A stretch of DNA of 64,000 nucleotides from Sulfurovaceae bacterium (lineage in GTDB: Bacteria; Campylobacterota; Campylobacteria; Campylobacterales; Sulfurovaceae), in contig JAQTLE010000002.1 in assembly GCA_028715055.1 (NCBI GenBank), positions 186,001-250,000 of the forward strand, in the 5' to 3' direction. A program made the translations under genes and the position numbers. Below are positions 26,473-34,551 of the stretch, one piece after another. The notes beneath the pieces were generated by a model. The model had not been told where the DNA came from. It made no database searches and saw only the letters and a program-made list of their open reading frames with translations. Numbering within the stretch: the stretch's first letter is position 1; every line of letters starts with the position of its first letter.

Positions 26473-27399
26473 TTATAAACTTTTATTTTTTAATATTAAT
26501 ACGGCATTTTTATAGATAGGCTCATCAATAAACCCATATCTATTATCCATGAAGCCATTTATGCCTTTTGATGAGTTGAGCTCAAAAATCTCTTTTATAT
26601 ATTTGGCTCTTCTGATTTCCGTATCATCTATATTAAAAACTTCATTAGCGATGGTAACTTGTTTTGGACCCATGCAGGCTTTGCTAGTAAATCCGAGTGA
26701 TTTTTCATATTCGCACCATTCACGAAACTCCACAGTGTTGTTGTAGTCTTGATACATAAATGAAACTGGGTGGATGTTTACTGTTTTACAGTCTATGAGA
26801 AATTTTGCAAGGATATAATCCATTGTAGGATTGGCAATTTTAACTAACGATTGTGGCAGATTTAGAGATGCCAGTAAGTCGAGTATTCCGAGGTTTGCAG
26901 TAGTTACGCGATCGTCGATTTTAAGTGCCTTTATGTCAGCAAAAGCCTCTTTGGTTTCTAGTGATACATGCAATTCATAATCAGTTTTTAAAATTTTTAG
27001 AGCTGATTCAAGCTCTTTTGGACTTTTTACTTTTGGAAGCCTGATCGCATCAAAACCAAAACCATTCAAAAATTCTATCTCTTCCTTGCCGCCATCATCA
27101 AAAGGATTTGTACGAATAACTATAAAACTTTTTGAATTTTTTAGATGGGATAAAAATAGAGCTATATTATAAAGTGCCTCTTTTTTTCTTGACGGTGCGA
27201 TAGCATCTTCCAGATTGAGTGTAACTACATCAGTTATATTTTCATCAAGTAAGTTTAGATGCTTGAGGTTTAGTGGATTTAGCATCATATTCGAGCGCCT
27301 TAGTGTACCGATGCACGGAGTTTTGTGTTTATTCCCAAATATCTTAGCATATTCTTCTAGTGTCAATTTTTCTAAGTTTGAAATATCTTTAAATATCAT
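26473..27399 (-). CDS. HpcH/HpaI aldolase / citrate-lyase beta-subunit family protein
   Basis: 308 residues with a CitE-like TIM-barrel pattern: TLRRSNMMLNPLN near the start, LNLEDAIAPSRK (acidic metal ligand), VIRTNPFDDGG, LPKVKSPKEL and the VSLETKEAFADI strand. A C-C lyase acting on a CoA ester or oxo-acid is likely, substrate unknown. It has no citrate-lyase partner genes nearby. Its 5' end is one arm of the duplicated region that flanks the foreign ATPase gene. Confidence 0.85.
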   Translation of the reverse strand: MIFKDISNLEKLTLEEYAKIFGNKHKTPCIGTLRRSNMMLNPLNLKHLNLLDENITDVVTLNLEDAIAPSRKKEALYNIALFLSHLKNSKSFIVIRTNPFDDGGKEEIEFLNGFGFDAIRLPKVKSPKELESALKILKTDYELHVSLETKEAFADIKALKIDDRVTTANLGILDLLASLNLPQSLVKIANPTMDYILAKFLIDCKTVNIHPVSFMYQDYNNTVEFREWCEYEKSLGFTSKACMGPKQVTIANEVFNIDDTEIRRAKYIKEIFELNSSKGINGFMDNRYGFIDEPIYKNAVLILKNKSL

Positions 27400-27570
27400 A
27401 ATAGTTTTTTCCTGATGATAAAAATAATTTAGATAAGTATAATGTGCAATTCTAAAAATAGGGCATCATCCATGAGAATCATCGTAAGCGTAATATTGTT
27501 TTTTCCATCTAATCTATGCGGATAATCTCATTTTAGCAAGCAAATCCTGAAAAGTAACAAACAATCTAAA
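27265..27570. repeat. Left copy of the diverged direct repeat flanking the ATPase gene
   Basis: It consists of the first 45 codons of the intact aldolase gene (27265-27399), its 72-base divergent promoter spacer and a broken RNase T2 start (27472 to about 27570). The right copy at 29979-30305 has the same order. The aldolase arms are both exactly 135 bases, and a 33-base stretch beginning GAGGTTTAGT differs at only two positions, but the rest is strongly diverged. Confidence 0.75.
27472..27570 (+). pseudogene. Broken 5' fragment of the RNase T2 gene
   Basis: The fragment begins ATGAGAATCATCGTAAGCG and aligns with the start of the intact gene at 30188 (ATGAGAATTATCATAAGTA). One extra base shifts the frame near codon 16; after that shift the reading DNLILASKS parallels DNFIVANKS of the intact protein, and a TGA replaces the following cysteine codon. 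Similarity fades just before the ATPase stop codon. Confidence 0.8.
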
Positions 27571-27573
27571 AAT

Positions 27574-29952
27574 TCAGACATTGAAGGCTAAAAAACGCAT
27601 CAAGCCTAACTTGAGCAGGTCAGCAGAGGCTAAAAAAAGAATTGCTAGGAGTAGCAAACCGCCGATCAACGACAGTGGAATTGGGGCCATCAACCAACCT
27701 TGGGTCGCCATAAGAGTGACTATGCCTAGGTCTAAAATAGTGGCAAGAATGATCCAGCGGCCAGGATGAGGCTTCTCCCAAAAATAGCCTCTCGTACGCA
27801 TCGAGTAGAGATTGGCCTGCGTACTACCAAAGACGAGCCACACAAAGATGAGAGTTTGGGATTGGGCAATACTCAATCGTAACACGACAACCGCAACCCA
27901 CCACACTGTAGCACTTAGCAATATGAGTAGTGCCACAAAGCCCAGACTTCTCATGATCATTGAGCGAACCGCCCAACGTTCAGGAATAAGCGAAGGTGTC
28001 ACTCGATCAGTCGAAAGCGACATGGTTGCAGCATCAGTGACGAACACAAGCAATACCAATAGGGTGGGGTTGAGAACGAAGCGTCCAAAAACGATGACGC
28101 CGAGCGCAAGAAATGGCGGAATAAATATTCTTCGCGTCATCATGGTCATGATCCATGTCTGCATGCGCTGATAAATGCGCCGACTTTCCTCGATAGCCTT
28201 GACGACCTCGTCCAGACCTGGGTGCGTCAGCACCAGACTTGCTGCGGCTTTAGCGACATCGGTTGCCGTGGCCACAGCAATGCCGATATCCGCCTGTCGT
28301 AGCGCAGGTGCATCATTGACCCCATCACCGGTCATTCCGACCACATGACCAGCCTTCTGAAGTGCTTGAACTAAGAAGAATTTATCCTGTGGCAAGACCC
28401 CTGCGAAAATCTCATAATGAGTGATGGTATCGGGGTCGATATTCTCATGGAGTGTTCCAGCAGGTGCTGCTTTGCCGGTCATTCCGACTTTGGTCGCTAC
28501 GGCACTCGCAGTCTCTTCGCCGTCGCCAGTGACGAGAATGACGCGCACACCGTGCTTGCGTAGTGCGGTAATGAGTGCTGCAGAATCGGGACGCGGCGGG
28601 TCATTCAATGCAATGAGGCCGGCGAGGTGGAGCTTGGTACCAGTTCCTGTCGCCACCGCTAGGACACGCGACCCGCTAGCTGCAAACTGCTCGACCTGTG
28701 GTGCGATCTGCGACCATGGTATTTGTGCCAGTTCAGCGAGCACTGATGGCGCCCCCTTGATTATACGCACTATCTGATCGTCTTGGCGGATCGATACCTC
28801 AGAGCGCTTAGTGTCAGGATCGAATGGAATGAAGGCGAAGCGTGGTGGTATGTTGGCAGTAAGCCCTCGTTCGTGCGCAGCCTGTAAAATGGCAAGATCG
28901 AGTGGATCCTGCGTAGCCTCATCAGAAGCCAGAGCCGCCAACCTTAGCACCTCGTCTTCCGTAGCTAGATTGAGTGCCATTAGCCTCTCGACGCTTAGAC
29001 GGTTTTCAGTGATAGTGCCGGTCTTGTCAAGGCAGATAATGTTCATAGCCGCTGCATCTTGGATCGCCGATAGATGCGTGACCAGAATTCCGTTTTCAGC
29101 CAGTGCGCGGGCACCGATTGCTGCAGACATCGTGAACATCGTCGGCAAGGCTACCGGGACAGCGGCTACCAACAGCATAAGACCCAGAGGAAGCATGTTG
29201 AGCAATGATTCACCATGGATCAGCGTAGAGATGAAGACCGCCAATGCGAGGACGATCACCAAAACAGCTAAATACCGTGTAATTTGCAGGATTAGCAATT
29301 CTAGGTGGCTTGGAGCCTCGGCAACCCGAACCAGTTCAACCGTTTTCCCGAAATACGTCTTGGTGCCTGTTGCCGTTACCATGCCTGTTGCCTCGCCACG
29401 GGTGACTTGTGAACCGGCGTAGCTTGAGCTTCCTGCTTCACGGTCAACAGAACGCGATTCGCCCGTCAACTGTGATTGATCCACTTGAATATGGCCATCG
29501 GTGAGTTGGATATCCGCTGGTACAACATCACCTACACGCAACCGTATTAAGTCACCTGGCACCAGTTCAGCAGACGGGATCATTTGCCAAAGGCCATCCC
29601 GATGCACGCGTGCAGTAATCGTTAGGCGCTGGCGCAACAGAGCAAGCGCCTGCTGTGCGCGGTTTTCCTGAAGAAAACCCATCGCTGCGTTGAACACCAA
29701 TAACGCGATAATCACTATTGCCTCGATCCATCGTCCCAGAATTAAGTCCAGAATGATAGCTAGTTCGAGCATCCATGGCACCATCCCCCAAAACTTATGC
29801 AATAAGGATCTAATTCTATGGGAATGCTCTTGCGCCAGCATATTTTGACCAATTTGCTGGAGTCGTTCTTTGGCATCTAGACTGGTCAATCCCTCATATG
29901 TGGAGGTTGCAAGCGGTACTGTTGGTTTTTGTTCATTTATTTTTTTGATCAT
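27574..29952 (-). CDS. Plasma-membrane proton-efflux P-type ATPase (foreign cassette)
   Basis: 792 residues of the type IIIA (H+-exporting) P-type ATPase family. Motifs: the VDQSQLTGES actuator, PVALPTM in the membrane core, the phosphorylation site CLDKTGTITEN, KGAPSVL for ATP binding and MTGDGVNDAPAL. About ten helices. It pumps protons, or possibly another cation, outward. It is clearly richer in G+C than every neighbour and uses GC-rich codons, so it was acquired horizontally, except that its first codons are AT-rich. The start forms an ATGA overlap with an aldolase remnant. Long antisense frames opposite it are composition artefacts. Confidence 0.9.
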   Translation of the reverse strand: MIKKINEQKPTVPLATSTYEGLTSLDAKERLQQIGQNMLAQEHSHRIRSLLHKFWGMVPWMLELAIILDLILGRWIEAIVIIALLVFNAAMGFLQENRAQQALALLRQRLTITARVHRDGLWQMIPSAELVPGDLIRLRVGDVVPADIQLTDGHIQVDQSQLTGESRSVDREAGSSSYAGSQVTRGEATGMVTATGTKTYFGKTVELVRVAEAPSHLELLILQITRYLAVLVIVLALAVFISTLIHGESLLNMLPLGLMLLVAAVPVALPTMFTMSAAIGARALAENGILVTHLSAIQDAAAMNIICLDKTGTITENRLSVERLMALNLATEDEVLRLAALASDEATQDPLDLAILQAAHERGLTANIPPRFAFIPFDPDTKRSEVSIRQDDQIVRIIKGAPSVLAELAQIPWSQIAPQVEQFAASGSRVLAVATGTGTKLHLAGLIALNDPPRPDSAALITALRKHGVRVILVTGDGEETASAVATKVGMTGKAAPAGTLHENIDPDTITHYEIFAGVLPQDKFFLVQALQKAGHVVGMTGDGVNDAPALRQADIGIAVATATDVAKAAASLVLTHPGLDEVVKAIEESRRIYQRMQTWIMTMMTRRIFIPPFLALGVIVFGRFVLNPTLLVLLVFVTDAATMSLSTDRVTPSLIPERWAVRSMIMRSLGFVALLILLSATVWWVAVVVLRLSIAQSQTLIFVWLVFGSTQANLYSMRTRGYFWEKPHPGRWIILATILDLGIVTLMATQGWLMAPIPLSLIGGLLLLAILFLASADLLKLGLMRFLAFNV

Positions 29953-30113
29953 AAGTCATTTACATTGTTTAAAGGTTTGAGGTTTAGTAGATTTAGCATC
30001 ATATTCGAACGATGAAGTTTGTTTGCAGGAGCTATTTTATTTTTATTTTCAAATAGTTTCTTTTTTTCTTTCATGCTTTTGTGGTTAAATATACTCAAAT
30101 CATTAAATATCAT
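29949..30113 (-). pseudogene. Truncated aldolase (CitE-like) 5' fragment fused upstream of the ATPase
   Basis: A 54-codon frame from ATG 30113 parallels the first residues of the aldolase at 26473-27399: both begin MIF, share LxRSNMML at residues 33-40, and I count about 23 identities in 46 aligned residues without gaps. It ends in TGA at 29951-29949, overlapping the ATPase start codon (ATGA). It may now serve as a translated leader for the ATPase. Confidence 0.8.
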
Positions 30114-30305
30114 TAAATCTCTTTCAATCTAGCTAAAATGGTATTGATAGTATAATACAACAATTTTTAAAAAACAGGGTAACGTATATGAGAATTATCA
30201 TAAGTATAATATTATTTTTAAATATAATTTACGCAGATAATTTTATAGTAGCAAACAAGTCTTGCAAAGCCAGTAATAATCTTAAAGCAACCAAAAACTC
30301 AGGCA
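29979..30305. repeat. Right copy of the diverged direct repeat flanking the ATPase gene
   Basis: It contains the aldolase remnant (29979-30113), a 74-base spacer and the intact beginning of the RNase T2 gene. Both spacers share a GATA(AG)TATAAT -10-like block and an A-rich stretch ending in AGGG just before the RNase T2 start. The order mirrors the left copy at 27265-27570. Confidence 0.75.
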
Positions 30306-31114
30306 ATATCTCAGTAGTCCCTACTCAAAGATATAGAATTTTGGACGAAAAACAAACTAGGATTTATGTACAAATTCCTTATGCCTCACCAAGCGGAAGA
30401 TGGGTAGATAAAAGCTGTTTTTACAGCTATAAAATACCGCAAAAATCAAATGTAAATAATTCTATTATTGTTTCTCGAAAACTTCCGCCACAATTTTTAT
30501 TATCACTTAGTTGGCATGACGCATTTTGCGAAACACATAAAAATAAAAAAGAGTGCAGACAAAGCTTATTTGAAAACAAAGAACATGGTTTTGTGCTTCA
30601 TGGGCTTTGGCCTCAGCCTGAAAACAGGGTTTATTGCGGTTTGGATAAAAAGTTTGTAGGTATGGATAAAAATAAACAATGGATAAGATTGCCGGATATT
30701 AAATTGTCTCAAAAAACAAGACATGAACTTTCGATTGTTATGCCGGCAATAGTTTCAAATCTAGAAAAACATGAATGGATAAAGCACGGTACATGCAGCA
30801 ATTTGAGTCAAGAAGAATATTTCACAAGAGCAGCCAGTTATACAAAACAATTCAACAGTTCCATTTTGGCTGACTTTATTAATTCAAATAGAGGAAAAAG
30901 TGTAAAATTGAAAGATATTAAAAGCTTAGCCGATAGATCTTTTGGTATAGGAAGCGGGGATAAAATTGAAATGGTATGCAATGACGGTCTTATGACAGAA
31001 ATTAGATTAAGCCTTGGCAGTGGTGATATGTCACTTGCCAATTCAATAAAAAATGGTGAAAAAATTAGACCATCTTGTCAAAATGGCATCATAGACAAGG
31101 CCGATTGGTTATGA
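30188..31114 (+). CDS. Secreted RNase T2-family ribonuclease
   Basis: 308 residues with a signal peptide (about 1-17). An SH3-like N-terminal region (about 18-90) precedes the RNase T2 domain with both active-site motifs: FVLHGLWPQ (first His) and KHEWIKHGTCS (second His and Glu). It should cleave RNA in the periplasm through a 2',3'-cyclic intermediate. It overlaps the helicase gene by 4 bases. A broken copy of its start lies on the far side of the ATPase cassette. Confidence 0.92.
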   Translation: MRIIISIILFLNIIYADNFIVANKSCKASNNLKATKNSGNISVVPTQRYRILDEKQTRIYVQIPYASPSGRWVDKSCFYSYKIPQKSNVNNSIIVSRKLPPQFLLSLSWHDAFCETHKNKKECRQSLFENKEHGFVLHGLWPQPENRVYCGLDKKFVGMDKNKQWIRLPDIKLSQKTRHELSIVMPAIVSNLEKHEWIKHGTCSNLSQEEYFTRAASYTKQFNSSILADFINSNRGKSVKLKDIKSLADRSFGIGSGDKIEMVCNDGLMTEIRLSLGSGDMSLANSIKNGEKIRPSCQNGIIDKADWL

Positions 31115-32388
31115 AAAGTCTAAAATCGATTTGTAAATTACTTGAAAATAGAAATGTATTTCTTACCGGCGGTGCAGGGGTAGGGAAGAGTCATATGACA
31201 TCGCAGATCATAGGACATTACAAAAGCCTTGATAAAAATATTGTGGCCCTTGGATCTACTGGTGTAAGTGCTGTAGCTATTGGCGGCGTTACAGTGCATA
31301 GTTTTTTTATATTTGGAATATCAAATAGCTTTGAAGAGCTTGAGATTAATGACAAAAAAGCTAAACATAGATTAAATGAACTAAAAAAAATCATAGCTAT
31401 AACTGATTTGATAATTATCGATGAAATATCAATGATCAGCACCTCATTACTTGATATGATTGCTTATAGACTAGAAAGCATGGCTTATAGCGGTAAGATA
31501 TTATTTGTAGGAGATTTTTTTCAACTACCGCCCGTAGTAAAATATGCACCAAGAGTAGGGCTTTTTGAAGAATTGCTTTATGCTTTTGAAAGCAGTGCGT
31601 GGGAAAATTTTAATCCTGCTTTGGTTGAGTTGACACAAATGCATCGTACCGATGATGTTTATTTTACTCAAATTTTATCTAAGATAAGACAAGGTATTTG
31701 TGATACTGAGGTATTGGAATATTTAAAATCATTACAATCAAATGATATAAATCCAAAAGCTACATATCTTTTTGGCAGGAATAATGAAGTAGAACATATG
31801 AATCATCAAAAACTTCAAGAATTGCAGGCAAAAGAGGTTATGCTACTAGCTGATCATAAAAATATGGAAAAGGTGCATGAAAAGAGATTGGAGACTTGGC
31901 AAAAGGTATTGCCGGTATCAAATATGCTTACTCTTAAGGTCGGTGCCCCGGTGCTATTTTGTGTAAACAAATGGGGTAAATTTGCAAATGGCGAAAGAGG
32001 TGTAATAAAAGAGATAAATAATGATGCGATAATTGTAGAAAAAGATGATGGATTTGTAAAAGTTGAGCCGCACTTATTTGAATTAACCGAGATCCATCCT
32101 GGTAAAGATGGAAAATTAGAGTCTGTCACGCTTGCTACAATGGCACAATTCCCATTAAGACTGGCATATGCTATCACTATTCACAAATCTCAAGGTATGA
32201 GCATAGAGCATCTGGTTTGCAATGTAGACAACATATTTGCCCCTAGTCAATTTTATGTTGCTATTTCTCGCGCAATCAATCCTAAATTTCTCAAAATTGA
32301 TTTTAGCAAAGGTAATTTTGAATCATATGCAAATCGCATAATCAACGTAGATAACCGAGTAAAAGAGTATTACAACTCTATACTATGA
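31111..32388 (+). CDS. PIF1/RecD-like superfamily 1 DNA helicase
   Basis: 425 residues from ATG 31111, which overlaps the RNase T2 stop (ATGA). Walker A LTGGAGVGKSHMT, Walker B LIIIDEISMIS, the GDFFQLPPV motif III and the C-terminal UvrD-like motif YAITIHKSQGMSIEHLV are all seen, which fits PIF1-like 5'-3' helicases. It meets the lipid-kinase-like gene tail to tail with a 6-base overlap. Confidence 0.9.
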   Translation: MKSLKSICKLLENRNVFLTGGAGVGKSHMTSQIIGHYKSLDKNIVALGSTGVSAVAIGGVTVHSFFIFGISNSFEELEINDKKAKHRLNELKKIIAITDLIIIDEISMISTSLLDMIAYRLESMAYSGKILFVGDFFQLPPVVKYAPRVGLFEELLYAFESSAWENFNPALVELTQMHRTDDVYFTQILSKIRQGICDTEVLEYLKSLQSNDINPKATYLFGRNNEVEHMNHQKLQELQAKEVMLLADHKNMEKVHEKRLETWQKVLPVSNMLTLKVGAPVLFCVNKWGKFANGERGVIKEINNDAIIVEKDDGFVKVEPHLFELTEIHPGKDGKLESVTLATMAQFPLRLAYAITIHKSQGMSIEHLVCNVDNIFAPSQFYVAISRAINPKFLKIDFSKGNFESYANRIINVDNRVKEYYNSIL

Positions 32389-33060
32389 TATAAGTGTAAC
32401 ACTTCCTGCCAAGTCAACATTAATAGTAGATTGATTAAAAATAACAATGTCACCGTCTAGCTCTATAAGATTATGGCTGCTTTCAAGATCTTTCGAAAAC
32501 GGTACTACCTTGCCGTAGAAATTACCGAATCTTTTTATCATTTTTAGTGGCGTAAAAATAAAAAAACGATGCTTGGATAACAATTCAAAAGGTGTCATTA
32601 CGATATGCAAAGGTAAAAGATATATTAATGACATAAGATACTTGATCATACCGTTTTTTATGATGCCGAAACGAAGAGTTTCTGATAGAAGTATATGTCT
32701 CAAATCGCCCATATTTCCTGCAGAAAATAAAAAAATCTCATCATTTAACTTATAAATAGGTTGAGATATTTTTTTAACCTCTTGGTTATTTGTTAGCTTT
32801 TGCAATACCACTTCCATATTTGGAAGTCTATTGATTTTAGAGACCACATTAAACGATCCGGCTGTATCTATGATAAAATTCGGGTTGTGCTGATTATAAT
32901 AAAAAAACTGCACAACTCTTCTAATAGCCCCATCTCCACCGTGCACAATAATGTAATTATATTGTTCTATATCGGATAATGTTTTAAGATCTCTAAAGTT
33001 GACAGATGTTATATCAAGTCCGTTAAATACGACTTTTCTGTCAACAGAAAGTATTTTCAT
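32383..33060 (-). CDS. Diacylglycerol-kinase-like catalytic-domain protein
   Basis: 225 residues. The nucleotide-binding motif IIVHGGDGAIRRVVQ (about 37-51) and the later DTAGSFNVVSK and SAGNMGDLRHIL stretches match the lipid/NAD-kinase fold. The protein is shorter than YegS-type lipid kinases (about 300), so substrate and activity are uncertain. It overlaps the thioredoxin-like lipoprotein gene by one base. Confidence 0.75.
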   Translation of the reverse strand: MKILSVDRKVVFNGLDITSVNFRDLKTLSDIEQYNYIIVHGGDGAIRRVVQFFYYNQHNPNFIIDTAGSFNVVSKINRLPNMEVVLQKLTNNQEVKKISQPIYKLNDEIFLFSAGNMGDLRHILLSETLRFGIIKNGMIKYLMSLIYLLPLHIVMTPFELLSKHRFFIFTPLKMIKRFGNFYGKVVPFSKDLESSHNLIELDGDIVIFNQSTINVDLAGSVTLIS

Positions 33061-33512
33061 TATTTTTCTTTAGCCGGATATTTGGCGTTATAAGCACTTA
33101 TGGCTTCATTTAAAGTATCTTTGAAGTTAGCCTCATCTTTGCCGCCTATCATTGGATCAATAAGTTGTTCATTTTTGCTATCAATAAAATACAAGGTAGG
33201 CGTGCCATAAGGAGTTTCTAGCCCCTTTGGCAATTTTCCAACTTCGCTTATGTCAACAAATATAACGTTAAATTTTTTTGACAATATAGTTTTAATTTCA
33301 GTTCTTTGCATGATAGATTTAACATGTTTGCATGCTCCGCAACCATCTTGCGTAACAAATAAGATGTTTATTTTACCTGAAACTGTTTTTATATTTTGCG
33401 AAGATGCAGCCTCAGACGCAGAGGAGGTTTTATTGTCAGCTGAATTGCTGCAAGATATCATTGTTAGAGCACTCATCATTATCATAATATTTTTTAGATA
33501 TTTAACTTTCAT
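33060..33512 (-). CDS. Thioredoxin-fold lipoprotein
   Basis: 150 residues. Lipoprotein signal peptide (MMSALTMISC), a serine/alanine-rich linker, then a thioredoxin fold with the redox motif DGCGACKHV and the cis-Pro strand YGTPTLYFID. It resembles SoxW/thioredoxin-like proteins that reduce periplasmic disulfides. No sox genes are seen nearby. Confidence 0.85.
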   Translation of the reverse strand: MKVKYLKNIMIMMSALTMISCSNSADNKTSSASEAASSQNIKTVSGKINILFVTQDGCGACKHVKSIMQRTEIKTILSKKFNVIFVDISEVGKLPKGLETPYGTPTLYFIDSKNEQLIDPMIGGKDEANFKDTLNEAISAYNAKYPAKEK

Positions 33513-33561
33513 AATTATCCTTTTTTAATATATTGTAGCCAAACGAACTGTGACCAATGCG

Positions 33562-34551
33562 CTAATCGATATTGAAAAGATTATATTTCTGCTGTAATTG
33601 CGGCAAAATGCTCTTATCTAATGTGTACACAAAAGCGTAATTGTAGATAAGTTTTTTTAAATTATTATGAACATCATCTATATTATCGAACCAAATTGGA
33701 TTTTCATCTAAGTCTAATTTGGTTTTTCTAGGTGTTAAAACTATACTTTTTATCCACCTGATGCGATATTTTATATATTCTTTGGCTGAATATATATCAT
33801 CTAAATTATCGGCAAAAATTACAACCTTATCACTCTTGCCAGATGCAAGGACTTGGAGCTGATTGTCTATAAAAACAGGCAGAAAGTGTTTGGTATATTT
33901 AAGTTTTTCTATGTCATATCTTATGTGCTGTTCATCCAAGAAATGCAATACTTTGCTTAGGTGTTTTATATGAAATGGGGCTATTTCATAATTTTGATAA
34001 ACATATCCATCGATTTTGAGTGAACATCTAAACATTGTTTCAGATATCAATTGGATTTCTTTTTTTTCTTCAAGTTTTACAACATCTGGTTTTATGGTGG
34101 TAAGAAGCTCAGCATCATCGCCGACAAAAAGATGATCAGACGAATTAACTATCTGTTCAAAAGCTTTCTTCCAATCGCTAGATATAATAGTAATATTTCT
34201 TTTATCAACAGCGAGCATTTTTAGAAAACTAAGTTCATGTGCGTTTAGTAAATAAAAATCAGCCTCTTTTTTTAATAAAACGTATCTTACTAATTTCATT
34301 GCAGCTAGTTTGATATCGCTTACTTTTATCCAAGCTATTTCATCATCTTTTTTTGTTATAGATTCGTCATCATATACTATGCCATACGCGCCATTTTCTA
34401 TGGCATTGTCTATCTCCTCTTGAATAGAGGAGAAAAAAAGATCACCGTGTTCTATCTTTGATGGATAGACGCTGGCACTTTCGATAGCTTGTACCTTTGG
34501 AGTACCTACAAGGACTCCATCCGTGATGTTTACAATATCGCTAATATTCAT
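33562..34551 (-). CDS. Mur-ligase-like protein lacking the ATP-binding motif
   Basis: 329 residues. The first 80 residues follow the N-terminal domain of MurE/MurF ligases (HGDLFFSSIQEEIDNAIENG, then AYGIVYDDE). No GTNGKT-type P-loop is found later, so the protein cannot be an ordinary Mur ligase. Its stop/start overlap with metG (TAATG type) indicates co-transcription. A structural or regulatory role in cell-wall synthesis is possible but unproven. Confidence 0.6.
   Translation of the reverse strand: MNISDIVNITDGVLVGTPKVQAIESASVYPSKIEHGDLFFSSIQEEIDNAIENGAYGIVYDDESITKKDDEIAWIKVSDIKLAAMKLVRYVLLKKEADFYLLNAHELSFLKMLAVDKRNITIISSDWKKAFEQIVNSSDHLFVGDDAELLTTIKPDVVKLEEKKEIQLISETMFRCSLKIDGYVYQNYEIAPFHIKHLSKVLHFLDEQHIRYDIEKLKYTKHFLPVFIDNQLQVLASGKSDKVVIFADNLDDIYSAKEYIKYRIRWIKSIVLTPRKTKLDLDENPIWFDNIDDVHNNLKKLIYNYAFVYTLDKSILPQLQQKYNLFNID

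Noticed and set aside
27581-29791. Several long frames opposite or overlapping the ATPase gene
   Set aside because: They arise because the ATPase is GC-rich and so has few stop codons on the other strand; none shows a family motif or ribosome site.
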